DNA from: Hoeflea sp.
GTDB lineage: Bacteria > Pseudomonadota > Alphaproteobacteria > Rhizobiales > Rhizobiaceae
Length of the DNA: 64,000 nucleotides
Direction of reading: 5' to 3'
Assembly: GCF_030682515.1 (NCBI RefSeq)
Contig: NZ_JAUXOD010000116.1
Span: forward strand, 1-64,000
The position numbers were made by a program, and so were the translations under genes. Under the pieces are notes generated by a model. The model was not told the origin of the DNA. It made no database searches and saw nothing but the letters and a program-made list of their open reading frames with translations. Every line of letters starts with the position of its first letter. Within the stretch, counting starts at the first letter, position 1. Of this stretch, positions 46,364 through 55,627 are shown piece by piece.

Positions 46364-48424
46364 ATGACCCTGGCTTTCGACCCCTTCCTGCCCTTTCCCG
46401 CGATCCTGGCGATTGCCGTGGTGGCGCTCCTGCTCATCGGCTGGGCGCTGTTCAAGCGCATGCGCGGTGCGGCCCTTCGCGCCCTGGCGCTCGCGGCGCT
46501 GGTGCTGGCGCTCGCCAACCCCGTCGCCAATTTCGAGGACCGCGAACCGGTCACCAGCGTCGTCGCCATCGTCGTCGACAAGAGCCCGAGCCAGATGACG
46601 CCGGACCGCATCGCGCGCACCGATGCAGCACTCACCGCCCTGACCGAGCGCCTGGCGCGCTTTCCGGCGTTCGAGACCCGGATCATCGAGGCCGTCAGCG
46701 ATCCCGACGCGCAGTCGCCCTCGACAAGGCTGTTTGAGGCACTGGCCTCGGGCATTCGCGACGTGCCGAGCTCGCGGCTCGCCGGTGCGGTGATGATCAC
46801 CGACGGCCAGGTCCACGACGTGCCGGGCTCGCTCGCAGCACTTGGCCTCGATGCCCCGCTGCACGGGCTGATCGTCGGCGACGAGGGCGAATTCGACCGC
46901 CGCGTCGACGTGGTCCGCAGCCCCCGCTTCGGCATCGTCGGCGAGGACCAGGAGATCGTCTACCGCGTCAGCGAGGACGGCGCGGCCGCCTCGGGCCCGG
47001 TGGACGTGACCGTGCGGGTCAACGGCGTCGAGATCGCCACCGAAACCGCCGTGTCCGGCGAGGAATCCTCCTTCTTTCTCAAGCTGCCGCGCGGCGGCGA
47101 GAACATCGTCGAATTCGCCGTCGATCCGCTCGCGGGCGAGGTCACCACCGCCAACAACCAGGCCGTTACCCTGATCGAGGGTATCCGCGAGAACCTGCGC
47201 GTGCTGCTGGTCTCGGGCGCGCCGCACGCCGGCGAGCGCGCCTGGCGCAACCTGCTCAAGTCCGACGCCTCGGTGGATCTGGTGCATTTCACCATCCTGC
47301 GTCCGCCGGAAAAACAGGACGGCACGCCGATCTCCGAACTCTCGCTGATCGCCTTTCCGACGCGCGAACTGTTCGTCGAGAAGATCGACGAGTTCGACCT
47401 GATCATTTTCGACCGCTACCAGAACCGCGGCGTGCTGCCGGTGCTCTATTACGATTACATTGCCCAGTATGTCGAAGACGGCGGCGCGCTGCTGATCGCC
47501 GCCGGCCCGGAATATGCGGGCATCGATTCCATCGCCGAGACGCCTCTTGCGCCCGCCCTTCCCGCCCTGCCCACCGGCGAGGTCACCAATGCCGGCTACT
47601 ATCCGCGCCTGTCCGAGGACGGACGGCGCCACCCGGTGACGCGCGCGCTTCCCGGCGCCGCGACCGAGACGCCCGGCTGGGGCCGCTGGTTCCGGACCAT
47701 CGGCGTGCGCGACACGGTCGGCGACGAGGTCATGCGCGGGGCCGACGGCCAGCCGCTGCTGGTGCTCAACCGCTACGGAGAAGGCCGGGTGGCGATGCTG
47801 CTGTCCGATCACGGCTGGCTGTGGTCGCGCGGCTTCGAAGGGGGCGGCCCGCATGTGGCGCTCTACCGCCGCATCTCCCACTGGCTGATGAAGGAACCCT
47901 CGCTCGAGGAAGAAGCGCTGCGCGCCCGCGCCAATGGAAGGACCCTGGTGGTCGAACGGCAGACCATGGGTGACACCACCGATCCGGCGACGATCACGCT
48001 GCCCTCGGGCGAAACCCGCGAGATCACGCTCTCGGCCGCGGGCGACGGCCTGTTCCGCTCGGAGCTGACGCTCGACGAGCCGGGGCTGGTGGAAGTGACC
48101 TCGGGCGAGTTCCGGGCGCTGGCCCATGTCGGCGCCGTCGACGCGCCCGAATTCCGAGCCACCGTTTCCACCGAAAGCGTCATCGGACCGCTGTCCGAGG
48201 AGAGCGGCGGACTGACCCAGCGGGTCAATGCGGAGGCAACCAACCTGCCGCAGATCCTGCCCACCCGCGCGGCCTCCATCAACGCCGGAGACCGCATGGG
48301 TCTGCGCGCCAGCAATGAAAGCGTGCTCAAGGGCGTGCGCTCGCTGCCGCTGTTCGGCGGTCTTCTGGGCCTTGCGCTGATGATCCTGGCGCTCGGCGCA
48401 ACCTGGTTCCGCGAGGGTCGGTAA
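46364..48424 (+). CDS. Membrane protein with VWA and glutamine amidotransferase-like domains
   Basis: This is a 686-residue protein. Two N-terminal helices (about 9-27, 34-50) precede a von Willebrand-like start with VVAIVVDKSPSQMTPD (DxSxS-like) and MITDGQVHDV. The middle has LRVLLVSGAPHAGERAWRNLLKSD and GALLIAAGPEYAG, similar to amidotransferase-like folds but without a visible catalytic triad. One helix lies near the C-terminus. Fourth gene of the MoxR operon; a hairpin terminator follows. Confidence 0.85.
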   Translation: MTLAFDPFLPFPAILAIAVVALLLIGWALFKRMRGAALRALALAALVLALANPVANFEDREPVTSVVAIVVDKSPSQMTPDRIARTDAALTALTERLARFPAFETRIIEAVSDPDAQSPSTRLFEALASGIRDVPSSRLAGAVMITDGQVHDVPGSLAALGLDAPLHGLIVGDEGEFDRRVDVVRSPRFGIVGEDQEIVYRVSEDGAAASGPVDVTVRVNGVEIATETAVSGEESSFFLKLPRGGENIVEFAVDPLAGEVTTANNQAVTLIEGIRENLRVLLVSGAPHAGERAWRNLLKSDASVDLVHFTILRPPEKQDGTPISELSLIAFPTRELFVEKIDEFDLIIFDRYQNRGVLPVLYYDYIAQYVEDGGALLIAAGPEYAGIDSIAETPLAPALPALPTGEVTNAGYYPRLSEDGRRHPVTRALPGAATETPGWGRWFRTIGVRDTVGDEVMRGADGQPLLVLNRYGEGRVAMLLSDHGWLWSRGFEGGGPHVALYRRISHWLMKEPSLEEEALRARANGRTLVVERQTMGDTTDPATITLPSGETREITLSAAGDGLFRSELTLDEPGLVEVTSGEFRALAHVGAVDAPEFRATVSTESVIGPLSEESGGLTQRVNAEATNLPQILPTRAASINAGDRMGLRASNESVLKGVRSLPLFGGLLGLALMILALGATWFREGR

Positions 48425-48433
48425 GACGACAAA

Positions 48434-48465
48434 GGGGAGAACCGTGATGGTTCTCCCCTCGTTTT
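48434..48465. terminator. Terminator of the MoxR operon, shared with ggpS
   Basis: A 10-bp stem (48434-48443 with 48449-48458) with a 5-base loop is followed by TCGTTTT. On the other strand TTTGTC follows. It lies between two convergent genes. Confidence 0.85.
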
Positions 48466-48498
48466 CCGGCCGACGTCCGGCCGCAGACGGCGTGCCGG

Positions 48499-49992
48499 TC
48501 AGCTCGCCTTGGACAGCTCCGCCTCGTCGCTGAAATAGCTCATCTGGTCCTCGGCCCAGGCCTTGATGCCGTAGCGCTTGACCGTTTCCCGCAGCATCGT
48601 CATGCGCTGCCGGCGCTCCTCCTCGGGCATCGCCAGCGCCTGCGCGATCGCCGTGTCCATCGACCGGTGCGAGAACGGGTTGGTGATGACGGCGGAGGAG
48701 AGTTCTACGGACGCGCCGGCAAACTCCGACAGCACAAGAACCCCGTCGCCATCGGTGCGGGCGGCGGCATATTCCTTGCAGACCAGGTTCATGCCGTCGG
48801 CCAGCGGCGTGATCCAGCAGACATCGGCGATCTGGTAGTAGGCGATCAGGTCCTTGAACGGGATCGCGGTCGAGATCAGCGCCACCGGCTGCCATTCGAA
48901 CGAGCCGAAAGTGCCGTTGATCCGGCCCGCGACCTGCTCGATCTCGCCCTGGATCTCCTCGTAGGCCGCCATCGAGCGGTTGGCGCCGACGGAGACATGC
49001 ATCAGCCGCACCTTGCCGTGCATCTCGGGATGCGCCTGCAACAGCCGCTCGTAGCTTTCGAGCTGCTGGACGCCGCCCTTGGTGTAGTCGGTGCGGCCGA
49101 CCGACAGGATCAGCTTGCAGTGGCCGAGTTCCTTGCGGACGGCGACCGCGCTGTTGCGGGTTTCCTCGCAGGCGGCACGCTCCTGGATGTAGTCCCAGTC
49201 GATGCCCACCGGCGAGCTCGAGATCCGGATCCTGCGTCCCTGGTACATCACCGCCTCGGGCACGCGCCGGTCCGACAGCGCGGTGCCCTCCCAGATGAAA
49301 TCCGGGTTCACATCCCTGCGGATGACCGGGCCCACGTCGAGAAGGCTTTGCGCCACATGGACGAAGTTGACCGCATAGCGCGGGACGTGAAAGCCCACCA
49401 CGTCGCAGGCGAGCAGGCTTTCGACGATCTCGCGCCGCCAGGGCAGCACGTTGAACATGTCCGCCGACGGGAACGGCGTGTGGTGGAAGAACGAGATCCG
49501 CACGTCCGGCCGCAGCTTGCGCAGATAGCCCGGCACGAGCCAGAGATTGTAGTCATGCACCCAGACGACGGCGCCCGGCGCAGCTTCCGCGGCCGCGGCC
49601 TCGGCAAAGGCCCAGTTCACCTCGCGGAAGGTCGGCCAGTCGACCGGGTCGTAATTGTAGCGTTCCTTGAACGAATGCAGGATCGGCCAGAACGCTTCCT
49701 TGGACGTGATGTGATAGAAGCTCGACACCTGGTCGGGCGTCAGCGGCAGCCGCGTGACGGAGTATTTGCCGTAAGAGTCCTCGATCTCGATGACGCGCTC
49801 GAAATTCGGATTGGCGGCGTCGTCGGCGAGCTTCCAGGCCACCCAGGCGCCCTTGTCGACACGACCGAAAAAACCCTTCAGCGTCGGCACGATGCCGTTG
49901 GGGCTCTTGTTCTCCCTGAGCACGATCTTGCCGTCCTCCTCAACCTCTTCATAGGGTTGGCGGTGGTAGACAATGACGAGATCGCTGGCCAT
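48499..49992 (-). CDS. ggpS: Glucosylglycerol-phosphate synthase
   Basis: This 497-residue GT20 glycosyltransferase looks like GgpS rather than trehalose-6-phosphate synthase. The N-terminus has VIVYHRQPYEE and SPNGIVPTLKGFFG instead of OtsA's SNR motif, and the donor-binding block reads SVGRTDYTKG instead of VERLDYSKG. GgpS joins ADP-glucose to glycerol 3-phosphate for the compatible solute glucosylglycerol. The acceptor assignment is inference. Downstream of a HAD phosphatase by 4 bases, which would complete the pathway. Confidence 0.82.
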   Translation of the reverse strand: MASDLVIVYHRQPYEEVEEDGKIVLRENKSPNGIVPTLKGFFGRVDKGAWVAWKLADDAANPNFERVIEIEDSYGKYSVTRLPLTPDQVSSFYHITSKEAFWPILHSFKERYNYDPVDWPTFREVNWAFAEAAAAEAAPGAVVWVHDYNLWLVPGYLRKLRPDVRISFFHHTPFPSADMFNVLPWRREIVESLLACDVVGFHVPRYAVNFVHVAQSLLDVGPVIRRDVNPDFIWEGTALSDRRVPEAVMYQGRRIRISSSPVGIDWDYIQERAACEETRNSAVAVRKELGHCKLILSVGRTDYTKGGVQQLESYERLLQAHPEMHGKVRLMHVSVGANRSMAAYEEIQGEIEQVAGRINGTFGSFEWQPVALISTAIPFKDLIAYYQIADVCWITPLADGMNLVCKEYAAARTDGDGVLVLSEFAGASVELSSAVITNPFSHRSMDTAIAQALAMPEEERRQRMTMLRETVKRYGIKAWAEDQMSYFSDEAELSKAS

Positions 49993-49996
49993 GTAT

Positions 49997-50779
49997 TCAG
50001 TATCCTTCTGGTAGATCATGCATGTCGAAGGCACGGATTGCCTCCAATATGCCTGCCGCCCCATGGGCTTGCGCCATGTGGAGGTGTTCGAGATGGGCCA
50101 CGCGGTCGATCAGCGCGGCTTCCGAATTGCCGACGGCGACGGCGGGCAGCCCGCATTCGAGCATCGACAGATCATTGAGCGTGTCGCCGGCGCAGAGCAC
50201 GCGGCCGGGCTCAAGCCCCAGATGATCCACGAGCCTCAGAAGCGACGGCCCCTTGCTCACGCCATCGGGCAGCACATCGAAGAAGCGGTTGTCGGAGATC
50301 AGCGGCTGGAACCCCATGCCGAGCACGATGTCCCAGGCGGACGCGTCGAAGCTTGCCGAATCGATGTCGTAGCTCACGCGATAGCGGAAATCGGTGGTCT
50401 GAAGCGTCAGGCCCGGATGGCCGTCGAGCCGGGCGCGCACCCGGTCGCCGGCGTTGCCCCAGCGGGCGGAAATGTCCGCTTCGAGCGCCGCGATGGGCAC
50501 GATGCCGGTCTCGGGGGAGACCGTGGCGATGGTGGTGCCGACATCGCCCACCGCGTAGTCGGGCCATGGCACGCCACGCTCAAGGCACAACTCTCCGATG
50601 AACTGCGGGTCGCGTCCGGTGACGAAGATCAGGCCGACCGTGGCGCGGTTGGCCTCGATCCAACCATAGAGGCGCGCGCGGTCATCGTCGCTGCCACCGA
50701 GGAACGTGCCGTCGAGATCGGTCGCCAGCACGAAACTGCGCGTACTCAGGGCGGTGGATTGAATTGCTGGGGAACTCAT
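49997..50779 (-). CDS. HAD-IIB phosphatase, likely glucosylglycerol-3-phosphatase
   Basis: This 260-residue HAD superfamily hydrolase of subclass IIB (sucrose-phosphatase type) has the nucleophile motif TDLDGT with Asp21 and Asp23, TGRD at about 54-57, Lys176, and GDTLND at 198-203. It is the first gene before ggpS, so it probably removes the phosphate from glucosylglycerol phosphate. The start at 50779 is the ATG closest to the first conserved strand. The frame is open far upstream but that part is non-coding in character. Confidence 0.85.
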   Translation of the reverse strand: MSSPAIQSTALSTRSFVLATDLDGTFLGGSDDDRARLYGWIEANRATVGLIFVTGRDPQFIGELCLERGVPWPDYAVGDVGTTIATVSPETGIVPIAALEADISARWGNAGDRVRARLDGHPGLTLQTTDFRYRVSYDIDSASFDASAWDIVLGMGFQPLISDNRFFDVLPDGVSKGPSLLRLVDHLGLEPGRVLCAGDTLNDLSMLECGLPAVAVGNSEAALIDRVAHLEHLHMAQAHGAAGILEAIRAFDMHDLPEGY

Positions 50780-50906
50780 GCGGCTCTGTCCGCGTCTCGC
50801 GACTCCGCGCCGAAAGAGCAAAATGTGCTGTCGGGAAGGAGCGGAGAAGACAAGTCCCCGGCATGGATGCCTGGATAAGTCATGGACTATACCTAGGGCC
50901 TTACCT

Positions 50907-50941
50907 GCTGCAATGCAACCTTTAGCATGCTGCATTGCAGC
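50907..50941. promoter_or_regulatory. Paired CTGC-N3-GCAG palindromes upstream of the ggpS operon
   Basis: A perfect TGCTGC-ATT-GCAGCA palindrome (50928-50942) and a near copy (50906-50918, TGCTGC-AAT-GCAA) form an 11-bp inverted repeat (50907-50917 with 50931-50941). The motif resembles CTGC-N3-GCAG sites of PhaR/AniA-type regulators. About 130 bases before the phosphatase start. Confidence 0.5.
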
Positions 50942-51042
50942 AAAACCACTGCCGGGACAGTCCACGGACACGGTCCCCGCGCAACCCGCGGGGGCGGGAT
51001 CGGCCATCAACAATTTTGCCGCGAAACACGGAAACGAGCCGT

Positions 51043-51549
51043 CTATGTCCGGTCGCGGTGATGGATCTCGCCTTCGAGCGCCATTGCGTGGACATCCCCG
51101 AAACAAGCAGCCAGAAGCCTGTGCGGATCGAACGGTCCCGGCATGGTCATCGCGCCGGGCCTGGTCCGGGCAAAGCCCAGCGGCGCGTAATAGGGCGGGT
51201 CTCCCACCAGCAGCACGGCCTGGCTTCCGGCCTTTTCCGCCGCCGCCAGCGCAATGCGGACCAGCTCGCGGCCGATGCCGAGATTCTTGTGCGAGGGGCG
51301 GACGGCGAGCGGCCCGAGCAGATGGCCTGCCGTCTTGCCCGCAAAGATCGGCGTCATCCGCACCGAGGCGATGGTCTCGCCGCGATCGGCGGCGATGAAG
51401 GACAGCCTGCGGTCATGCGGCCCCTGCTCGCGCACGCGCTCGGACGAGCGCACGAACCGGCCCGGGCCGAAAGCTTCTTCGTTGATGTGCCGGATGGCCG
51501 CGTCATGGGACGCGTCTTCGGTGAGAAAGACAAAATCGTGGAGGGACAT
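51043..51549 (-). CDS. GNAT-family N-acetyltransferase (YhbS-like)
   Basis: This 168-residue acetyltransferase has the acetyl-CoA loop LAVRPSHKNLGIGRELVRIAL, with the GxGxxL-type pyrophosphate motif, and the YhbS-like strand VLLVGDPPYYAPLGFAR. The ATG at 51549 starts MSLHDFVFL. Substrate unknown. Stands alone between two oppositely placed genes. Confidence 0.88.
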   Translation of the reverse strand: MSLHDFVFLTEDASHDAAIRHINEEAFGPGRFVRSSERVREQGPHDRRLSFIAADRGETIASVRMTPIFAGKTAGHLLGPLAVRPSHKNLGIGRELVRIALAAAEKAGSQAVLLVGDPPYYAPLGFARTRPGAMTMPGPFDPHRLLAACFGDVHAMALEGEIHHRDRT

Positions 51550-51778
51550 CGTTGGATTCCGGATGAGACGACAAGACATGATGGATCGCGCGCGAGCGCG
51601 CGTTGGCAGTCTTTTTCAGCGTCGTCGCAAGGCCTTCACAAGCATCCGGATTTTCCTTCCTGGACAACGCCCTTAGCAAAGCGCGGCTGCGTCGTCCAAT
51701 GCAAAACGCACCGTTCACACCCATTTTCTTCGCTTTTCCGATTTTCAGGCTTATGTCTCATGTCAAAGGAGAACGATC

Positions 51779-52768
51779 ATGGGAATGTTGGTTGAAGGCG
51801 TCTGGAAGGATGTCTGGTATGACACGGACTCGACGGGCGGCCATTTCAAGCGCTCCGAAAGCGCCTTTCGCAACTGGGTGACCGCCGACGGCGCACCCGG
51901 CCCCTCGGGCACGGGTGGCTTCAAGGCCGAAGCCGGACGCTACCATCTCTATGTCTCGCTCGCCTGCCCCTGGGCCCACCGCACGCTGATCTTCCGCAAG
52001 CTCAAGGGCCTGGAAGAAGCAATCTCGGTGTCCATCGTCGATCCCTACATGGGCAAGAACGGATGGGAATTCCACGAGCGCGACGGCGCCACGCGGGACC
52101 ACCTGGGCGGCAAGGATTTCCTCTGGCAGGTCTATGTCGAAGCCATGTCCGATTATTCGGGCCGCGTGACCGTGCCGGTGCTCTGGGACAAGAAGACCGG
52201 CACGATCGTCTCCAATGAATCGGCGGAGATCATCCGCATGTTCAACTCGGCCTTCGCCGCCGTCGCCAGGCCAGGGCCGGACTACTATCCCGAAGCGCTG
52301 CGCGAGGAGATCGACGAGATCAACGCGGTCGTTTACGACAAGATCAACAACGGCGTCTACAAGGCGGGCTTTGCCACCAGGCAGACCGCCTATGAGGAGC
52401 ATGTCAGCGAACTGTTCGATGCGCTCGATAGGATCGAGCGGCGGCTGACCAGCAATCGCTACCTCACCGGCGACCGGCTCACGGAGGCCGACTGGCGGCT
52501 GTTCACCACCCTGGTGCGGTTCGATCCCGTCTATGTCGGCCACTTCAAGTGCAACATCCGCCGCATCGCCGACTATCCGGCGCTGTCGGGCTATCTGCGC
52601 GAGCTTTACCAGGTGCCCGGCGTCGCGGGGACGGTGAACATGGAGCACATCAAGGGCCACTACTACCGCAGCCATGGCACCATCAACCCGACCGGGATCG
52701 TGCCTGTCGGCCCGGAGCTGGACCTGATGGCGCCGCATGGGCGCGACAGGCTCGCCAAGGCCGCCTGA
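51779..52768 (+). CDS. Glutathionyl-hydroquinone reductase (Xi-class GST)
   Basis: This 329-residue enzyme reduces glutathionyl-hydroquinones and resembles YqjG/PcpF. The catalytic Cys63 is in SLACPWAHRT, the hallmark of the class. The following DPYMGKNGW and the C-terminal helical domain with GHFKCNIRRIADYPALSGY are typical. AAAGGAG lies 8 bases before the ATG at 51779. A strong terminator follows at 52902. Confidence 0.94.
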   Translation: MGMLVEGVWKDVWYDTDSTGGHFKRSESAFRNWVTADGAPGPSGTGGFKAEAGRYHLYVSLACPWAHRTLIFRKLKGLEEAISVSIVDPYMGKNGWEFHERDGATRDHLGGKDFLWQVYVEAMSDYSGRVTVPVLWDKKTGTIVSNESAEIIRMFNSAFAAVARPGPDYYPEALREEIDEINAVVYDKINNGVYKAGFATRQTAYEEHVSELFDALDRIERRLTSNRYLTGDRLTEADWRLFTTLVRFDPVYVGHFKCNIRRIADYPALSGYLRELYQVPGVAGTVNMEHIKGHYYRSHGTINPTGIVPVGPELDLMAPHGRDRLAKAA

Positions 52769-52901
52769 TCGTCAACGCGCGCCGGCCTCTGGAACCAATT
52801 CGCGCGGCGGGCGTTACTTGTCTGACTGGGTCGCAAGACCAAGGCGCCTTCAGGCGCAGCAAGCATTCAGAAGAGCGGGCCTCCAGACCGCCCTTCCACA
52901 A

Positions 52902-52939
52902 AAAAAGGCGCTCCCGGATGCATTCGGGAGCGCCTTTTT
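52902..52939. terminator. 15-bp terminator after the glutathionyl-hydroquinone reductase gene
   Basis: A 15-bp perfect stem (52902-52916 with 52925-52939) has A5 on the left and T5 on the right, so it acts in both directions. The core GGCGCTCCCGGAT recurs in the hairpin at 53161. It lies 133 bases after the stop. Confidence 0.85.
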
Positions 52940-52943
52940 GGGT

Positions 52944-53153
52944 GTTGACAAAGTCATGCCTGGGACGGGCGGTGCCCTATCCTCCGTCATTCCGGCCCCC
53001 GCGCCGGAATCCAGCCATGGCGCGTCCGCGCCGTGAAAGAGTCTTTTGCGATCAAGGACTTGATCGCGCTGGATGCCAGCTTTCGCTGGCATGACGGATG
53101 TTGATGGACTGCCACCAGAAACGGGAAATCGGCGAAGCGGCCGGGTTGTCAGC
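52944..53153. repeat. Four-hairpin dispersed repeat, copy A
   Basis: About 210 bases match a copy at 58287-58497. The best-conserved 112-base core (52985-53096) begins CGTCAT and ends ATGACG, which pair, and contains four consecutive hairpins. It encodes only spurious frames (MPAKAGIQ-type). The rest of the 447-base gap (52769-53215) contains this repeat, its flanking hairpins and no gene. Confidence 0.85.
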
Positions 53154-53160
53154 GGTCTGA

Positions 53161-53189
53161 AGGCGCTCCCGGATCCGGGGGCGCCTTTT
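53161..53189. terminator. Hairpin at the right edge of repeat copy A
   Basis: A 13-bp stem with one G.T pair (53161-53173 with 53174-53186) is followed by TTTG. It shares the core GGCGCTCCCGGAT with the terminator at 52902 and may end the leftward ABC-2 operon. Confidence 0.6.
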
Positions 53190-53215
53190 GCGTTGGCGTG
53201 TGGAGACTTGCCCCG

Positions 53216-53977
53216 TCAGGTCTTGATCTTGTAGCCGGTCTTGAAGGTCCACCAGATGATGCCCAGGCAGATGACCATGAACACCGCGATCATTGCCAGG
53301 CTGAGCCCGATATTGATGTCGGAGGCGCCGTAAAAGGCCCAGCGGAAGCCCGAGATCAGATAGACCACCGGATTGAACAGGGTGATCGTCTGCCAGACGG
53401 GCGGCAGCATCGAGATCGAATAGAAGCTGCCGCCGAGGAACACCAGCGGCGTGATCACCAGAAGCGGGATCATCTGCAGCTGCTCGAAATTCTTCGACCA
53501 GATGCCGATGATGAAGCCGAACAGGCTGAACGACACGCAGGTCAGCGCCAGGAACGCCAGCATGGCGACCGGATGCAGGATCTCGAAATCAATGAAGAAA
53601 AAAGCCGTCGCCAGGATGACGAGGCCGATCAACGCCGACTTGGTGGCCGCCGCGCCCACATAGCCGAGCACGATCTCGAGATACGACACCGGCGCCGTGT
53701 GCAGCTCGTAGATCGAGCCCAGGAATTTCGGGAAATAGATCCCGAACGACGCGTTCGAGATGCTCTGGGTCAGCACCGACAGCATGATCAGCCCCGGCAC
53801 GATGAAGGCGCCGTAGCTGATCCCGTCGATCTCCTCGATGCGCGAGCCGATGGCCGCGCCGAAGACGATGAAATAGAGCGACGTCGACAGGACCGGCGAG
53901 ATCAGGCTCTGCGACAGCGTGCGGAAGAACCGCGCCATCTCGAAGGAATAGATGGATTTGACGGACTGGAAATTCAT
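53216..53977 (-). CDS. ABC-2 type transporter permease
   Basis: This 253-residue membrane protein has six helices and resembles the YadH/NodJ type. The N-terminal [44 protein letters not shown] and the C-terminal [17 protein letters not shown] are family features. It forms the channel for the ATPase encoded upstream. Overlaps that gene by 4 bases. Substrate unknown. Confidence 0.92.
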   Translation of the reverse strand: MNFQSVKSIYSFEMARFFRTLSQSLISPVLSTSLYFIVFGAAIGSRIEEIDGISYGAFIVPGLIMLSVLTQSISNASFGIYFPKFLGSIYELHTAPVSYLEIVLGYVGAAATKSALIGLVILATAFFFIDFEILHPVAMLAFLALTCVSFSLFGFIIGIWSKNFEQLQMIPLLVITPLVFLGGSFYSISMLPPVWQTITLFNPVVYLISGFRWAFYGASDINIGLSLAMIAVFMVICLGIIWWTFKTGYKIKT

Positions 53978-54900
53978 GACTTGTCCTCCACCAGACCGAC
54001 GAAGATATCCTCGAGCGAACTCTGCCGTGTCTCCACATCGCGCAGGATGATGCCCGCCGCGCTCAGATCCGCGAACAGCGAGGCGATGCCGGTGCGTTCG
54101 CCATTGGCCTCATAGGAATAGGTGAGCGTCTGGTCGTCCGCGCTGTAGTCGAGATTGTAGCGGGCAAGCGCGGGCGGAACCGCCTCGAGCGGCGCCATCA
54201 GCTCGATGCGCATCTGCCGCTGCCCCATGCGCTGCATCAGCGCTTCCTTCTTCTCGACCAGCAGCAATTCGCCGCCGCGGATGACGCCGACCCGGTCGGC
54301 GATCGCCTCGGCCTCGTCGATATAGTGCGTGGTCAGGATGATGGTGACGCCATCCTCTTTCAGCTGGCGCACCACCTCCCACATCTCCTTGCGCAATTCG
54401 ACGTCGACGCCGGCAGTGGGCTCGTCCAGGAACAGCACCCTGGGCTCGTGGCAGAGCGCCTTGGCGATCAGCACCCGGCGCTTCATGCCGCCCGACAGCT
54501 CCATGGTCTTGGCGTCCTTCTTGTCCCACAGCGAGAGTTTTTCGAGAATGCTCTTGAGCAGGCCCGCATCATGCCGCTTGCCGAACAGGCCGCGGGTGAA
54601 GCGCAGCGCGTCATAAACGGTCTGGAACGGCTCGAGCGCAATCTCCTGCGGCACCAGCCCGATCAGCGACCGGGCCTGCCGGAAATCCTTGACGACATCG
54701 AAGCCGCCGACCTTGACCGATCCCGAACTCGGGTTGACCAGGCCGCAGATGATCGAGATCAGCGTCGTCTTGCCCGCGCCATTGGGCCCGAGCAGCGCCA
54801 GGATCTCGCCCTCCTGGATCGCCAGATTGACGCTTTTCAGCGCCTCAAAGCCGCTGTCATAGCGTTTGGACAGGTTCTCGATCGAAACGATGGGAGACAT
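53974..54900 (-). CDS. ABC-2 type transporter ATPase
   Basis: This 308-residue ATPase has Walker [12 protein letters not shown], signature ELSGGMKRR, Walker [13 protein letters not shown] and the H-loop [11 protein letters not shown]-terminal extension of about 80 residues follows the ATPase core. It resembles YadG. First gene of the two-gene operon; the ATG at 54900 is the conserved start. Confidence 0.94.
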   Translation of the reverse strand: MSPIVSIENLSKRYDSGFEALKSVNLAIQEGEILALLGPNGAGKTTLISIICGLVNPSSGSVKVGGFDVVKDFRQARSLIGLVPQEIALEPFQTVYDALRFTRGLFGKRHDAGLLKSILEKLSLWDKKDAKTMELSGGMKRRVLIAKALCHEPRVLFLDEPTAGVDVELRKEMWEVVRQLKEDGVTIILTTHYIDEAEAIADRVGVIRGGELLLVEKKEALMQRMGQRQMRIELMAPLEAVPPALARYNLDYSADDQTLTYSYEANGERTGIASLFADLSAAGIILRDVETRQSSLEDIFVGLVEDKS

Positions 54901-55093
54901 GATCTGCTTTTCAAAAAAAGAATGGGGAGCCGCTGCCGAAGACGCGCCGGCGCGGCGAAGTGAGATCCAGGATGAGACCTGCAGTTGGACGCATTTAAGC
55001 AGGAACCACCCGCGTTCAAGGGCAAGACCCGGCAGTCTGGCGAATTAGCAGTCGATGACGTCAGAAAATGTCAGCAGCAATACGTGGCGGCGA

Positions 55094-55591
55094 TCACCAC
55101 TCCTCGCTCACCGGCATCTCGCCCGCAAGTTCCGCCAGCCGCCGGCGTGTCGCCGCCGTCACGCCCTCTGGCAGCGCATCGAGCGCGAAGAAGCCGGCTT
55201 CGACAATCTCGCGGTCGGCTTGCTTGGGTGCGAGCTGGCGCACTTCGCAGCGGTAGAAGGCGACATGGTCGCGGCGGCTGGTGCGGTGGTTGAAATAGAC
55301 CGCGACAAGATCCGTCGACCCGGCGATCTCGAGATTGCCCTCCTCGCGCAGCTCCTTGACGAGCGCCGCAGCGAGCGTCTCCCCGCGTTCGACGCCGCCG
55401 CCCGGCATGTGCCAGCCAGGCACGTAGGAATGGCGCACCAGGAACACCCGGCCCTCCGCGTCAAAGCAGGCGGCGCGCACGCCGAGCGTCATCGACCGCG
55501 TCATCGCGAACCAGACATGGACGACCCGGGTGACGAGGCGGGCGCGCACTGAGCGCATTTCCGGCGGGCGGCCGCCGTAACCGTCCTCCAT
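55094..55591 (-). CDS. Nudix hydrolase
   Basis: This 165-residue protein has a Nudix box GGGVERGETLAAALVKELREEGN with Lys in place of the usual Arg of REVxEE, so the motif is slightly diverged but keeps the Glu residues. The start is uncertain: ATG at 55591, or ATG at 55558 that would give MRSVRARLV. It is divergent from the phosphoesterase gene. Confidence 0.85.
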   Translation of the reverse strand: MEDGYGGRPPEMRSVRARLVTRVVHVWFAMTRSMTLGVRAACFDAEGRVFLVRHSYVPGWHMPGGGVERGETLAAALVKELREEGNLEIAGSTDLVAVYFNHRTSRRDHVAFYRCEVRQLAPKQADREIVEAGFFALDALPEGVTAATRRRLAELAGEMPVSEEW

Positions 55592-55627
55592 CGCTGTCGC
55601 CGGTTGCAGCCCGGGCTCAGGGTCGTT

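Noticed and set aside
48499-49992. Trehalose-6-phosphate synthase (OtsA)
   Set aside because: The N-terminal and donor-site motifs fit GgpS better. Trehalose synthesis remains possible until tested.
51043-53215. Genomic island around the repeat and the glutathionyl-hydroquinone reductase gene
   Set aside because: No integrase, tRNA, or composition shift is visible.
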